Source: Ascaris suum (taxonomy: Eukaryota; Nematoda; Chromadorea; Rhabditida; Ascarididae). Taken from it: 64,000 nt of DNA. The translations under genes were made by a program, and so were the position numbers. How positions within the stretch are numbered: the first letter of the stretch is position 1; each line of letters opens with the position of its first letter. Below, piece after piece: positions 50,487 through 64,000 of the stretch. The notes beneath the pieces were generated by a model. The model searched no databases. It was given only the letters and a program-made list of their open reading frames with translations, and was not told the DNA's origin. The stretch lies in NCBI GenBank assembly GCA_013433145.1, contig CM024172.1, positions 1 through 64,000 on the forward strand, written 5' to 3'.

Positions 50487-50649
50487 CTTGTCTCATGGGG
50501 GTCGACGCACTTGGGGTCGACGCAGTTAGGCTTCGATTTTACTTCAACACTCTGCGCCTAGAACTAGCCACTTTTCACGACATAGGAATAGCACTTTCTA
50601 GATCCCGTATGCGAAAAAGAAGGTACGAGGACATGAAGATCACGTATTT

Positions 50650-50668
50650 GGGGGGGGGGGGGGGGGGG
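50650..50668 (+). repeat. Poly-G tract of 19 in copy A
   Basis: Nineteen consecutive G follow cacgtattt and precede aattcaag. A tract this long can form a G-quadruplex and is prone to length error. The copy B counterpart is interrupted by one C. Confidence 0.9.
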
Positions 50669-51813
50669 AATTCAAGTTCAGCGGGGAAAACGCTGAAGGA
50701 ATGAAAATGAAAAACCTTGCCATTGTAATGCCGAAAACTGCCGCTGCACTCCTCCTCTCTCGACATCATATTCCATCTCCAATCCTTACCGCATTCAAGC
50801 ATTTAGAGACGCCATTCCACAAAAACAGTAGAAACTTTCATTAAGAGACTCGTCGTTCCAAGAAATCTGAATATTCCTGCAAATAGCGATGACTGACAAT
50901 GAAAAAGCCCCAGTTTCGTTTACAAAAATGCAGTTAATTGCCATAGTCGATAAAGATTCCTCCATATTCGTGAGTTGTCGAACAACATAAAGTGAAGTAA
51001 ACTTGAAAAACTAACGTAAGCTTGATAAACGAATTTATCAAGTCTAAGCTGACAGCTTCAGATAAGAGTAATTTCCGACGGATTATTAACGATAAGGTCA
51101 TATGCAAGAAGAAGTAAGGGAGATAAGTGACTCTGTAAAAAGCCTAAAGCCGTCAGATGAGCATTGCATACAAGTGGAAGCGGCATGTAGTCATAATCCT
51201 GATAAAGATTGCGCTGCACAGCAAATTGAGCTGAGATCGTAAGCAGCTGCCGCTCACCTTCGAAAAGCATGTCGGACATGAACATAAAGAAAGCTCCGCA
51301 ACATTTTTGTGATCTGTGAAGCCGCAAATGAACATCGAGGTGCCTGCATAGGGAATATTCCAGTGAGCAAACCTTCCCTAGGTGCATCGATTCTCCTCCC
51401 GGATGCTGAAAGTTCATGCTTTCCGTTGACTAGCGCAATGAGATATCTGACTAAAAGAATTTATAATACCAGGCCTTAAGCAAACAAGCAGCACTGCTTA
51501 AGAAAATAAAGCCTATGCGTTAAGCGTCTGCGTCACTCGCTTAATACAGCGTGCAGTGAGGTTAGTGCAATCAGCGTCAAAAGAGCACTTTCCAAAAAGT
51601 ACCTGGCTTAAGCCTTTGTACGTGCAGTGCATAAGCAGTTCTTGAGAAGCTGCAATTTAGTGTGCCACTGCTGCGGAACACAGCTTGTTCGATAAGCAGC
51701 TGCTGCCTCAAAGGTGCATAGCGTCCAACATGTTGCCGCGCATTGTTCAGTGGACCTCAAGCCTGAGTTATTAGGCGATGGCCCACGTGCTTTCACTCCT
51801 ACATCCACATTAA

Positions 51814-51832
51814 CCGCCGCCGCCCCCCCCCC
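51814..51832. other. Junction between subtelomeric copies A and B
   Basis: Copy A ends ...cattaac, then cgccgccg, then ten C that belong to copy B. At the right edge of copy B, about 26 bases past the same cattaac, lies ggcgccgccgtcgccg. The shared GCC-rich microhomology is a natural site for the unequal exchange or end joining that made the tandem pair. No TTAGGC repeat remains at this internal junction. Confidence 0.7.
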
Positions 51833-53686
51833 TTTACCAATTATTCCAACAATCCCATTCCACTGCACATAACCACCACCTGCTTCAGATGCTGCAAATT
51901 TTCCCGCCTTCTCCATGTACGCCACTTTCATATGTCCCTTCAAAGTTTCCACTCATCATGCACTACAAGCGGTTACATCACATCTTCTCTACGCTTCCGA
52001 TCGCGACGGATTTCATTCAATCCTTCATGGGAAACACGTCCTTAAACACCATTACAATTTATGGGTTAATGAGTAGTGCTTTCAGCCACAAATTAATTCC
52101 TTCCTCACAACAACTGCTTTATGGGCACCGCTTAAGCTGAGCGTTTACTACCACTTCTTTCCACCTGTCGCAAGAAAATGACAAAACCATTGCCGCTATT
52201 CGCCGGATATGGATAGACCTATGAAATATAAACACACGCCAGTTTAACATATCTAAGCGACCACAACAACAAACTGCTTTCATTGATTTCTGCAAAACAA
52301 CTGACAAATACAACAATCTCAGTCTCTACGTCATTCAACTACACTACCATTAATAAGAAAAACAAAGCCAAAGCAAACAAGTTGTAAATTTTTTATTCCT
52401 ATGTAAACTAAAAAAAAAAAACAAAGCAAGCAATTTCAAAGAAATTCCTTGAAATTGTAAATTTTGTAATTCAATTATTTATTCCACATCCTACGTTCGT
52501 TTACAGAACATATCTCAAAGGTGATCATTCAACGTGCATTGATAAACATGTCTCGCTAACACTTCACACGCATAAATCAATCAAATCGATGCTTTCGCAT
52601 AAAAATAATACACGCATAAACACGTATTCATCGTCACTGTCAAATGAAAATCCACTAACAATAGACATTCTAAGAGAAAGTTGAAACACTGCCAAAAATT
52701 TGATCATGCCTTTGCGACGCAGACGAAGAGCGCCAATTTCAAATTTTGAATATTTTCCAGCGTTTTCTAAGCGCGCCAAATTTTAACGTTCAATACTTTC
52801 CCGTTTCCTCTAACCGCGCCACTTTCAAACGTTCACTATCTTCCCACCTTCCCCAATATAAGTTCAAATACTGCTAACCCTCTCTCATTTGAAGCGAGAA
52901 ATTCTGTATAGAACTAAAAGCGCGCAGCAATAACTCATGGCAACCCAGCAACCTTCAACCATTTCAATGAGGAAAGAAGGGAAGAATTCTTCGGGCATTA
53001 CAGAAATTCGATGTAGGCTCATTGCATTAGAATCACTACTAAGGATCGGAACGGTTCCAGGATTAAGCACATCCAAGGAAACAACGTCATTATAATAATG
53101 AAACAAAGAAAAACGCATTAATAATGCAACGAAAACCATTGAAAAAAAAATAAAAAATAAAGAACGTCAAGTGTTAATGAAGGGATTTATGGACTGAACC
53201 ACTACGAGGAAAAACTGAAATAAAGATGAAATACATTACTACTATATTATCACTGTTGCTATTAAGTGTTTACTGCGAAAGTGAACTAAAGAATGGTCGA
53301 AGCATGAAACAATAGAAGGGAGGCGACCAAGATCACCTAGCCTAAGACAATCAAAGAAAAAATCATAGACTTCTTCCGGGATCGTTCGCAATTTTTAAAC
53401 GCAATATGGCAATCAACTCAAAGCAACGATATTTCTGAGATTTTAGACCGGAAATAAGTAGGCACGGACCGGAAATTTTTCGAAAACGTATTCGCGTGAA
53501 ACCTATTTGCAAACATCCACGTATGCATACCGAATTTTTGGGTATTTCTTAATGCTTAAGTAATTACTTTAGCGAAGTCTTATTAATGATTACATTAAAC
53601 CGCGAAAGATTTAAATAGGGAACTAGGAGAAGTTGACGTTCACTTCGACCTTAAAAAGGCCATAACAATGGCGTCCATTTTTTTAG

Positions 53687-54130
53687 GCGCCATATAACTG
53701 TGACAGATCTAATAAGTCATCGCTTAAATTGGATTAAGACGCAGGGCAATAGCTGAGAGAGATCGCAGAAACTTCGGCTGCCTTTGAATGCATGGGATAC
53801 ACAGGTGCGCACGCCTTTCACATTAACCATTAAATTAAAAAACAACGGCACAGCACGATATGACTTTAAAAGTTCATCATAACTACACAAATGTCATTCT
53901 TTTATGCGCGACATAACTATGACAGACCTAATACGTCATCACTTAAAATAGGATTTGGATGCGAAGTAACAGCTGAGAGAGGTCGCAGAAACTTTGGCCG
54001 CGTTCGAGTGCGTCGGATATACACGTGCGCACACCTTTCACATTAATCACTAAATTAAAAATTAACACCAGGGCATGATGTGACTTTAAAAGTTCATCAT
54101 GGATGCACAACAATGCCCCTTTTAACTTCT
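53687..54130 (+). repeat. Internal diverged ~220 bp tandem repeat in copy B
   Basis: This is the equivalent of the copy A repeat at an offset of ~3641, nearly identical to it base for base. The older duplication was therefore already present when the whole unit was duplicated. Confidence 0.85.
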
Positions 54131-54293
54131 TGTCTCATGGGGGTCGACGCACTTGGGGTCGACGCAGTTAGGCTTCGATTTTACTTCAACACTCTGCGCC
54201 TAGAACTAGCCACTTTTCACGACATAGGAATAGGCACTTTCTAGATCCCGTATGCGAAAAAAGAAGGTACGAGGACATGAAGATCACGTATTT

Positions 54294-54314
54294 GGGGGCG
54301 GGGGGGGGGGGGGG
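54294..54314 (+). repeat. Interrupted poly-G tract in copy B
   Basis: Five G, one C and fifteen G lie in the same context as the copy A tract. Length and interruption differ between copies, as expected for an unstable homopolymer. Confidence 0.9.
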
Positions 54315-54965
54315 AATTCAAGTTCAGCGGGGAAAACGCTGAAGGAATGAAAATGAAAAACCTTGCCATTGTAATGAACGAAAACTGCCGCTGCACTCCC
54401 TCCTCTCTCGACATCATATTCCATCTCCAATCCTTACCGCATTCAAGCATTTAGAGACGCCATTCCACAAAAACAGTAGAAACTTTCATTAAGAGACTCG
54501 TCGTTCCAAGAAATCTGAATATTCCTGCAAATAGCGATGACTGACAATGAAAAAGCCCCACGTTTCGTTTACAAAAATGCAGTTAATTGCCTCATAGTCG
54601 ATAAAGATTCCTCCATATTCGTGAAGTTGTCGAACAACATAAAGTGAAGTAAACTTGAAAAACTAACGTAAGCTTGATAAACGAATTTATCAAGTCTGAA
54701 CAGCTGACAGCTTCAGATAAAATGAGTAATTTCCACGACGGATTATTAACGATAACCGGTCATATGCAAGAAGAAGAGACAAACATACAGGGAGATGAAG
54801 TGACTCTGTAAAAAGACCTCAGAAGCCGACGGGATCAGATGAGCATTGCATCTGGACAAGTGGAAGCGGCATGTAGTCATATTTATCCGTGATTTTGGAA
54901 AGATTGCGCTTTTGCACAGCATTGCGTTTGAATTGAGCTGAGATCGTACAGCAGCTGCCGCTCAC

Positions 54966-55103
54966 CTTCGAAAAGCATGTCGGACATGATGGCTTCTTCG
55001 GTTCGGCACATAAAGAAAGCTCCGCAACATTTTTGTGATCTGTGACTTTTGCCGCAAATGAACATCGGGGAGGTGCCTGCATAGGGAATATTCCAGTGAG
55101 CAA
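54966..55103 (-). pseudogene. Possible exon remnant in copy B, unassigned
   Basis: One minus-strand frame reads DHKNVAELSLCAEPKKPSCP then TCFSK and stops being protein-like exactly at a good donor (AAG followed by gtgagc, bases 54965-54960). It contains a CPTC pair that could bind zinc. I do not recognise a family. No clear acceptor or partner exon was found, and an alternative frame is also open through part of it. In copy A the same stretch has lost 19 bases around 51280, and flanking sequence is edited too, so the frame is broken there. It may be the relic of a gene carried by the unit, or chance. Confidence 0.2.
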
Positions 55104-55657
55104 ACCTTCCCTAGGTGCATCGATTCTCCTCCCGGATGCTGAAAGTTCATGCTTTCCGTTGACTAGCGCAATGAGTTGCGTTTGATATCTGACTAAAAGA
55201 ATTTATAATACCAGGCCTTAGTAGCAAACAAGCAGCACTGCTTTGAAGAAAATTTGAAAGATTATGCGTTAAGCGTGTGTGGCTGCGTCACTCGCTTAAT
55301 ACAGCGTGCAGTGAGGTTAGTGCAATCAGCGTCAAAAGAGCACTTTCCAAAAAGTACCTGGCTTTATAGGGAGATCCTTTGTACATGGTTCGTTTTATTC
55401 CAGTTTTTCTCGCTCACATCAAAGTGCAGTGCATAAGCAGTTCTTGAGAAGCTGCAATTTAGTGTGCCACTGCTGCGGAACACAGCTTGTTCGATATAGC
55501 AGCTGCTGCTGATGTCTCAAAGGTGCGATAGCGTCCAACATGTTGCCGCGCATTGTTCAGTGGACCTCAGAGTTCTGAGTTATTACCATCTCCATCCCCT
55601 TCCCCACCCGGCGATGGCCCACGTGCTTTCACTCCTCCCGGGGACATCCACATTAAC

Positions 55658-56640
55658 ATGAATTATAAATTTTGGACCGCGGGGCGCCGCCGTCGCCGTA
55701 GTCCCCGCAATTCTTCGGATACTTCTGCTGTTGTCATGCTAAAGATTGCTCTGCGATTTCACCATCCTTTTGCACAGCCCGTCCAAATTCTGGACGATTA
55801 CCATAGATTACCACAGAATGCTTTCAAGTAGCCTATCACGCCATGCGCCGATGAAGGGTCGAAAGGTAGCATTCGTCCGCAAACACTGCACTGGACTCTT
55901 TTATCCTTTGTTGTCTTGTATCCATCCAGATCCTCCGAAGGGCTCCCACACGGCGCCTCTCCCACTTTCCCCCTTTCTTATCGATCCAGATCCTCCGAAC
56001 CCTCACCACTGGTATCGGTTCATGCATATCGAGAGGGGAGCGAGCGATGAGCTCAGCAGTGTGACTGTTCACCTCCGTTACTCGGGCATTCCATTTCTCT
56101 GCAACACGGTCTACTTAAACAGCAAGTCCGCATTCAGTGAGTAGAAACTCGTGGTCAAATGGAGAGGGTAAAATCTGATTGACGATCAGGAAACGCAGAC
56201 ATTATGGGAAGCACGAAGAGCACAATGAATTGTGGTGCAATATGTCGAGCTGCCACCTTCGAAAACTAGGTATTCCGCCCGCGTATTTGTTTTCGTCACT
56301 GTTCTCAACATTTCACAGCAGACATTAAACAAACTCACTTCCATATAAAGACTTACGGTTATAGGCACTGCTCACACCATTATCGTCATCATTCGCAGAC
56401 CACATTTCCCTCATGCAATATGCAAACACTGAGATAGAACACTAAAATAAGAACAAATGACCTGTCGCAAACTGAAGCACAAATCCTAACAACTTCATTA
56501 CGTCACTACGTAGCACACATATTTCAAAAACGCACACTGTCCCTCGCCTCACTTTCTTTCACTTTTGTAAAAGGAAAATGGTCTGCACTAATTCCTTATT
56601 CCTGCACAACATAACATTATCATGCTCTTCTCTCATTAGC
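55658..56640. other. Unique sequence with no gene recognised
   Basis: Just right of copy B the sequence turns GC-richer, with ggcgccgccgtcgccgtag near 55683-55701. Open frames overlap on both strands (plus 55746-56144, minus 55836-56072) without conserved motifs or convincing splice sites. A 16-base direct repeat, atccagatcctccgaa, occurs at 55924-55939 and 55984-55999, exactly 60 bases apart. From 56150 on the DNA is AT-rich and featureless. Confidence 0.6.
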
Positions 56641-56641
56641 C

Positions 56642-57079
56642 ATGAAGCGGGCACCCCTTCCTTGTAATGAATTCCTAAAATTTTGCTACCGCCTGCATTT
56701 AACAAACCATGTAACTACGTTTGGTAAAAAACATGCATCTTTTGCTTCAGCCGCGATTTCTATATCAAAAGGGTTGCCGGAGATATCCCAAGACTGCAAT
56801 AAGCTTAAGAAAATTACTCCTATTCCAGCTTCTCATGAAAACGATACAGCACTGCAGCACGATGGTTGTGAGAAGTCCCGTGGCAGAATCGAGCGTTTTC
56901 CACCTTCCGAGCATGTAGAGCGTTTTCCACCTTCCACCATGGAGGCCCCCGATATTTGGAGCTCCCTCCCTCTTGCGGGGATCCTGACAACTCAAGTCCC
57001 CCTGACCACGGGGGTCCCTTCCCAAATACTTTCTGGAACGGTTTGCATCCATCAGCCTTTAAAATTCAGATTGCAGTGA
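56642..57079 (+). CDS. Open frame of 145 residues, doubtful, unassigned
   Basis: The frame opens with ATG three bases after a tctcattag acceptor-like site, where a nematode trans-spliced message could begin. It encodes a basic, Ser/Pro-rich protein with no motif I recognise. An 18-base direct repeat (56891-56908 and 56918-56935) gives two in-frame ERFPPS blocks nine residues apart. There is no signal peptide, clear domain or supporting neighbour. A second plus-strand frame (56956-57276) overlaps its 3' half, so at most one of the two is real. Chance is a fair alternative. Confidence 0.2.
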   Translation: MKRAPLPCNEFLKFCYRLHLTNHVTTFGKKHASFASAAISISKGLPEISQDCNKLKKITPIPASHENDTALQHDGCEKSRGRIERFPPSEHVERFPPSTMEAPDIWSSLPLAGILTTQVPLTTGVPSQILSGTVCIHQPLKFRLQ

Positions 57080-57383
57080 TTATAAACTCTTTGCGTCATC
57101 AGCCAAGAGGAAAGTGTGTCCCGAAATCCTTAATGCCCATTTGCTTGCATTTTCTGCAAATGTACCGCTATCATGAATTGCGATATGCAGGCAAAAGTGC
57201 CGTTGAAATGATAGGAGGGTGTGTTAAAATTGCGGAATTACGATTGGATGTTGATGCTGTTTACTGGGTGCTATAATCCGCATGAAAACCGTTTGTTTTC
57301 GAACACATAGGAGTTTCTGGTGTTGCAAACCTATTCGTCTTTCGAAGTTTTCCACTCTGTTATCAAAGAGTTGCTCTCGTCGT

Positions 57384-57614
57384 TCATTGTTTTTCCACTT
57401 GTGTGTTATTCTGTGTCTTGCTCCATTCTTCTCTGTGTTTATAACTTGCTAGTTTTTCAGATGACGTCATAAAGGTAGTATGAACTAGTGTGTAAGGACG
57501 ACTTATCCTGCAGTTGTTGCCTCCGATCGACTTTATTTTAGTATACGGCATTTTCGCTTCTTCCCGCCCAAAGTTTAACGCTCCGATGCTGGCGTTCATC
57601 AGCAAATTGTCCAT
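57384..57614 (-). CDS. Small open frame or first exon, doubtful, unassigned
   Basis: The frame opens with ATG immediately after cttccttctgcacag, a strong pyrimidine-rich acceptor. In a nematode this could be a spliced-leader or intron acceptor. The 76-residue product starts MDNLLMNASIGALNFG and ends at a stop; it may be cut short by an unseen donor. It lies on the same strand as the proteasome-activator gene, about 340 bases past that gene's likely poly(A) signal, so a downstream operon gene is conceivable. No family is recognised. Confidence 0.2.
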   Translation of the reverse strand: MDNLLMNASIGALNFGREEAKMPYTKIKSIGGNNCRISRPYTLVHTTFMTSSEKLASYKHREEWSKTQNNTQVEKQ

Positions 57615-57957
57615 CTGTGCAGAAGGAAGCAGCGCCGATTAATTGCAATGAATGATAAACGGCGAAGTGGGTTCAGAATAACAGAAAAAAAAATGATAAG
57701 CGATGTTCAATTACTTTGTGCGATTCGCATTGGATCTGAGGGCCGTTATTCACTTTGTATGAAATTTGATGAAGTAACGATTGCGCAAGTCTGAGAGAGA
57801 ATATGAACGGTTGTGCCTTATGCCAACAACTTTGATTTTGTTAGCGGCTGATAAAAAGCTTTAAGCGCTCGCACCTGCGTTTCGCCAAATGTAATACGCA
57901 TCATGCACATTCCCCTTATAACACCACATACAGTTGCCTCAGTCACCTCTACAGCAA
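57615..57957. other. Spacer, nothing recognised
   Basis: This is AT-rich sequence between the possible small minus-strand frame and the 3' end of the proteasome-activator gene. I see no open frame, repeat or RNA gene in it. Confidence 0.5.
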
Positions 57958-57963
57958 TTTATT
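57958..57963 (-). terminator. Likely poly(A) signal AATAAA of the PSME4 gene
   Basis: On the minus strand AATAAA lies 158 bases past the stop codon at 58121-58123. This is a plausible 3' UTR length for a nematode gene, and I see no closer canonical signal. Confidence 0.5.
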
Positions 57964-58120
57964 TACGAGCACAAATATCTTACAGCCTCGAGCACATCTT
58001 CTACGTTCCCTGATTTCCCACTACGTATGAAGTACTTTGATCAGAGGGTGTTTCTTTCTTGCTTCAGTAAACAGCAATTCGTAAATATTTTTATCGTACA
58101 ACTCAAGGCAGCAAGCTAAG

Positions 58121-62471
<4,351 letters not shown>

Positions 62472-62862
62472 CTAAATGGCATCTGTTACATCGATCGCTG
62501 ACATCCTCTACTGGTCCTGACGCCTATTATGACAGAAATGTAGCCAAAACCCACAAATCCCATACTTCACATATTTCCTTGGTCAAAATTCATCATGACC
62601 GCTCTTTTCAAGACATTTCTTCTTCCTACGCATACCACACGCCAACACATCGGCATAGTGACCTATTTTAACTTTACTATTAAAAATGAACAATCAGAAA
62701 AGTAAATGCGTAGGTACTGAGCGCTCGTCCTATCTGACATATGAATGGCGCACAGCTGCGGACGGCAGCTGAGTCTGCGATGTATCTTAAATTAGGCTTG
62801 AAAATGTTGTTAGATCGTGAATTAGCCAAACGTGCAAAAAGCAGTTAGTTAGTGTTTTATAC

Positions 62863-62948
62863 CTTGCACTGCAAACGCCACCCTTGTCGACTGGCGCTAT
62901 TTTTGCGAACTATCGAATCAAACTGTTCACGGATGTCTAGTGGTGTAT
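62863..62948 (-). CDS. Candidate upstream exon, possibly PSME4
   Basis: The minus-strand frame opens after gaagtag and reads YTPLDIREQFDSIVRKNSAS then RQGWRLQCK, ending at AAG before gtataa. It would join in phase 0 to the exon at 62471. A loose match exists to the family segment just upstream (human VLKQTARSSSWHARYT), including the tryptophan, but four extra residues are needed at the junction and the acceptor is poor in pyrimidines. It may instead belong to the frame-broken sequence further right. Confidence 0.3.
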
Positions 62949-63729
62949 ACTACTTCCATTAGCCAATGATTTCTCTCTTTGTTCAGCCGTTATTTTGTAT
63001 TATTGAACGCATAGCTGCATCAGCTTCACCACTCACTTCACTCCGTATTTCTTGCCATGAACTGGTACCGCTGAGCCTTTGCCAGCACCCACTGATCATC
63101 ACAGGCCTCCCAAAATTTCTAGACATGGAAATATCAACAGGGATTTAATTGTTGCAATTTATTTACCACCCATGTTTGAAGATGTACCAATTTCATGAAA
63201 CGGTAGGCTATAAAAGATTTGAGTGCCAGATTTGTTCGACGTTCACTACATGTAGCAACACCAGGATATGTGGAGTCGTTAGGAAAGAATATGCATTCTT
63301 CAAAAGCCCCAATAAGTTAGTTACCTGATGCTAGAACTCAGTTCTGAGCGGTTAGAGCAGATATATCGGGAGCGAAAAACTGAATCAACCTCGAACGTTC
63401 AAAACGGTCAGCGTTGCTGTTTAAGCCTTTCCCGCTGCACTTTCCACAGTTGCTCTTGCAATTCGTCTCATAATTTTTTGCAATATTTTTCAACTGCTTC
63501 TGCTGTCTCTATAGGTTGCTATCCACATTAGTTCGTGCTTTCTCAGCTGGTTTATGTTATAGTCGAAAGCCCGCTCGGAGAAAAGCAAGTCGTAAGGGAA
63601 GTGTGATTCTTCGCGGACTTCCAGGGGGAAGAAGACTTTATGAATGTTGGAAGGCAGGGGAGAGTGCGACGCACCATTTGTAAGCCGCTCAGGTGAACAG
63701 TGCGCGATGGTGCGCAGTGCACCACTCAT
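62949..63729 (-). pseudogene. Coding-like sequence with repeated frame changes, unassigned
   Basis: A minus-strand frame opens at ATG 63729, 15 bases after a gatgtcag site suited to trans-splicing, and reads MSGALRTIAHCSPERL and later AFDYNINQLRKHELMW. Near 63515 the protein-like reading moves to a second frame (PIETAEAVEKYCKKL, one TGA, then DELQEQLWKVQRERLKQQR, coiled-coil in style). It then moves to a third (DRFERSRLIQFFAPDISALT). A good donor, atcag before gtaact, follows at about 63324. An acceptor ccatgtctag at about 63119 leads to FWEACDDQWVLAKAQRYQFM, again followed by frame changes (VSGEADAAMRSIIQ, then RLNKERNHWLMEVV). Either a gene has decayed by small indels or the consensus has uncorrected indels. 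I do not recognise the family. Confidence 0.35.
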
Positions 63730-64000
63730 CCTTGCATGAAACTGACATCGAGCTCATTTTCAACTCCATAAGTAGGAAGCCATCTGCTTCCGTCCCAGCA
63801 CGTTCGTGATGTGTCTGTAGTTCGCGAAAAATACTTGCTGTACTTGTGTAGGCAAACCGAAGTCGAATGGCTACGGCCCTGTTTCAGCTATGAAAACGAA
63901 CGAAAATGTGCGTTGAGGGCCAGTAAAAACAAGGATATGCTGATGCAAGCTTGTTTCTAGGGCACACATAAGACAGAAAATTATTTTTCACGAGCAGCGG
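63730..64000. other. Right edge, nothing recognised
   Basis: This is about 270 bases upstream of the minus-strand ATG at 63729. A gatgtcag acceptor-like site lies just before that ATG. No other open frame or repeat is visible. Confidence 0.5.

Larger units (their letters stand above)
48203..51822 (+). repeat. Subtelomeric tandem unit, copy A (telomere-proximal)
   Basis: This 3.6 kb block repeats as copy B in the same orientation. The copies align with an offset of 3619 at the left edge, 3639 at 49261, 3641 at 50041, 3648 at 50820 and 3843 at 51801. Copy A has therefore lost about 20 bases in its first kilobase, about 9 in the next 1.6 kb, and 195 in its last kilobase. The central part is nearly identical to B. 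At both ends A-specific changes produce telomere-like strings. The sequence is AT-rich with homopolymers, short unrelated open frames and no recognisable gene. It ends at acatccacattaac followed by a GCC-rich stretch that joins the C-run of copy B. Confidence 0.93.
51823..55657 (+). repeat. Subtelomeric tandem unit, copy B (internal)
   Basis: This is the second, longer copy of the unit. It starts with a run of ten C and tttaccaattattcc, and matches copy A up to acatccacattaac at 55644-55657. After that it continues into sequence not present in A. It looks like the intact version: where A has short telomere-like replacements, B has ordinary sequence that is longer by a few to ~40 bases. I see no transposase, reverse transcriptase or terminal inverted repeat. 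Apart from one exon-like stretch near 54966-55103 (minus strand), its open frames are short and look like chance. Confidence 0.93.

Noticed and set aside
50384..50704. Frame with a poly-Gly stretch in copy A
   Set aside because: The Gly run is the poly-G homopolymer, and copy B breaks the frame.
51058..51417. Minus-strand 119-residue frame in copy A
   Set aside because: It exists only in the version with telomere-like deletions. The longer copy B sequence does not keep it.

Overview
The window is a left chromosome end from a nematode. The basis is an uninterrupted array of GCCTAA (TTAGGC on the minus strand, the nematode telomere repeat, running G-rich 3' outward toward position 1), C-T-rich splice acceptors ending in CAG or TAG, and a nematode-like gene with long introns. 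The species cannot be named from the sequence.

Layout. Positions 1-48202 are telomere, far longer than the few kilobases usual in Caenorhabditis. The outer ~4.7 kb is full of small irregularities; the rest is almost perfect, with about 9.9 kb free of any visible variant between 36.4 and 46.35 kb. A short C-run (48204-48214) marks the junction to two head-to-tail copies of a subtelomeric unit: copy A (48203-51822) and copy B (51823-~55657). Copy A is up to 20% shorter than B at its right end. Where A differs from B, its sequence repeatedly turns into telomere-like strings (aagcct, cctaa, ttaggc). This is the strongest anomaly here and suggests either a consensus contaminated by telomeric reads or alternative telomere start points. 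Both units look non-coding apart from one possible exon remnant.

From ~55.66 to 58.0 kb lies unique sequence with only weak, unassigned open frames. From 58.1 to at least 62.5 kb, on the minus strand, is the 3' part of a gene for proteasome activator subunit 4 (PSME4/PA200/Blm10 family). Three exons splice in phase into 166 residues that match the family C-terminus, including the final Tyr-Tyr-X tail that docks on the 20S proteasome. Its last intron carries a ~250 bp AT microsatellite, and a perfect 93 bp tandem duplication straddles one of its exon/intron borders. The gene reads toward the telomere and ends about 10 kb from it.

From ~62.9 to 63.73 kb, minus strand, is coding-like sequence that changes frame several times: either a decayed gene or uncorrected indels. 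I could not identify it.

There are no CRISPR arrays, operons of a bacterial kind, rRNA or tRNA genes that I could recognise. The very long open frames in the telomere are artefacts of a 6-bp repeat that lacks stops in two of three frames on each strand.
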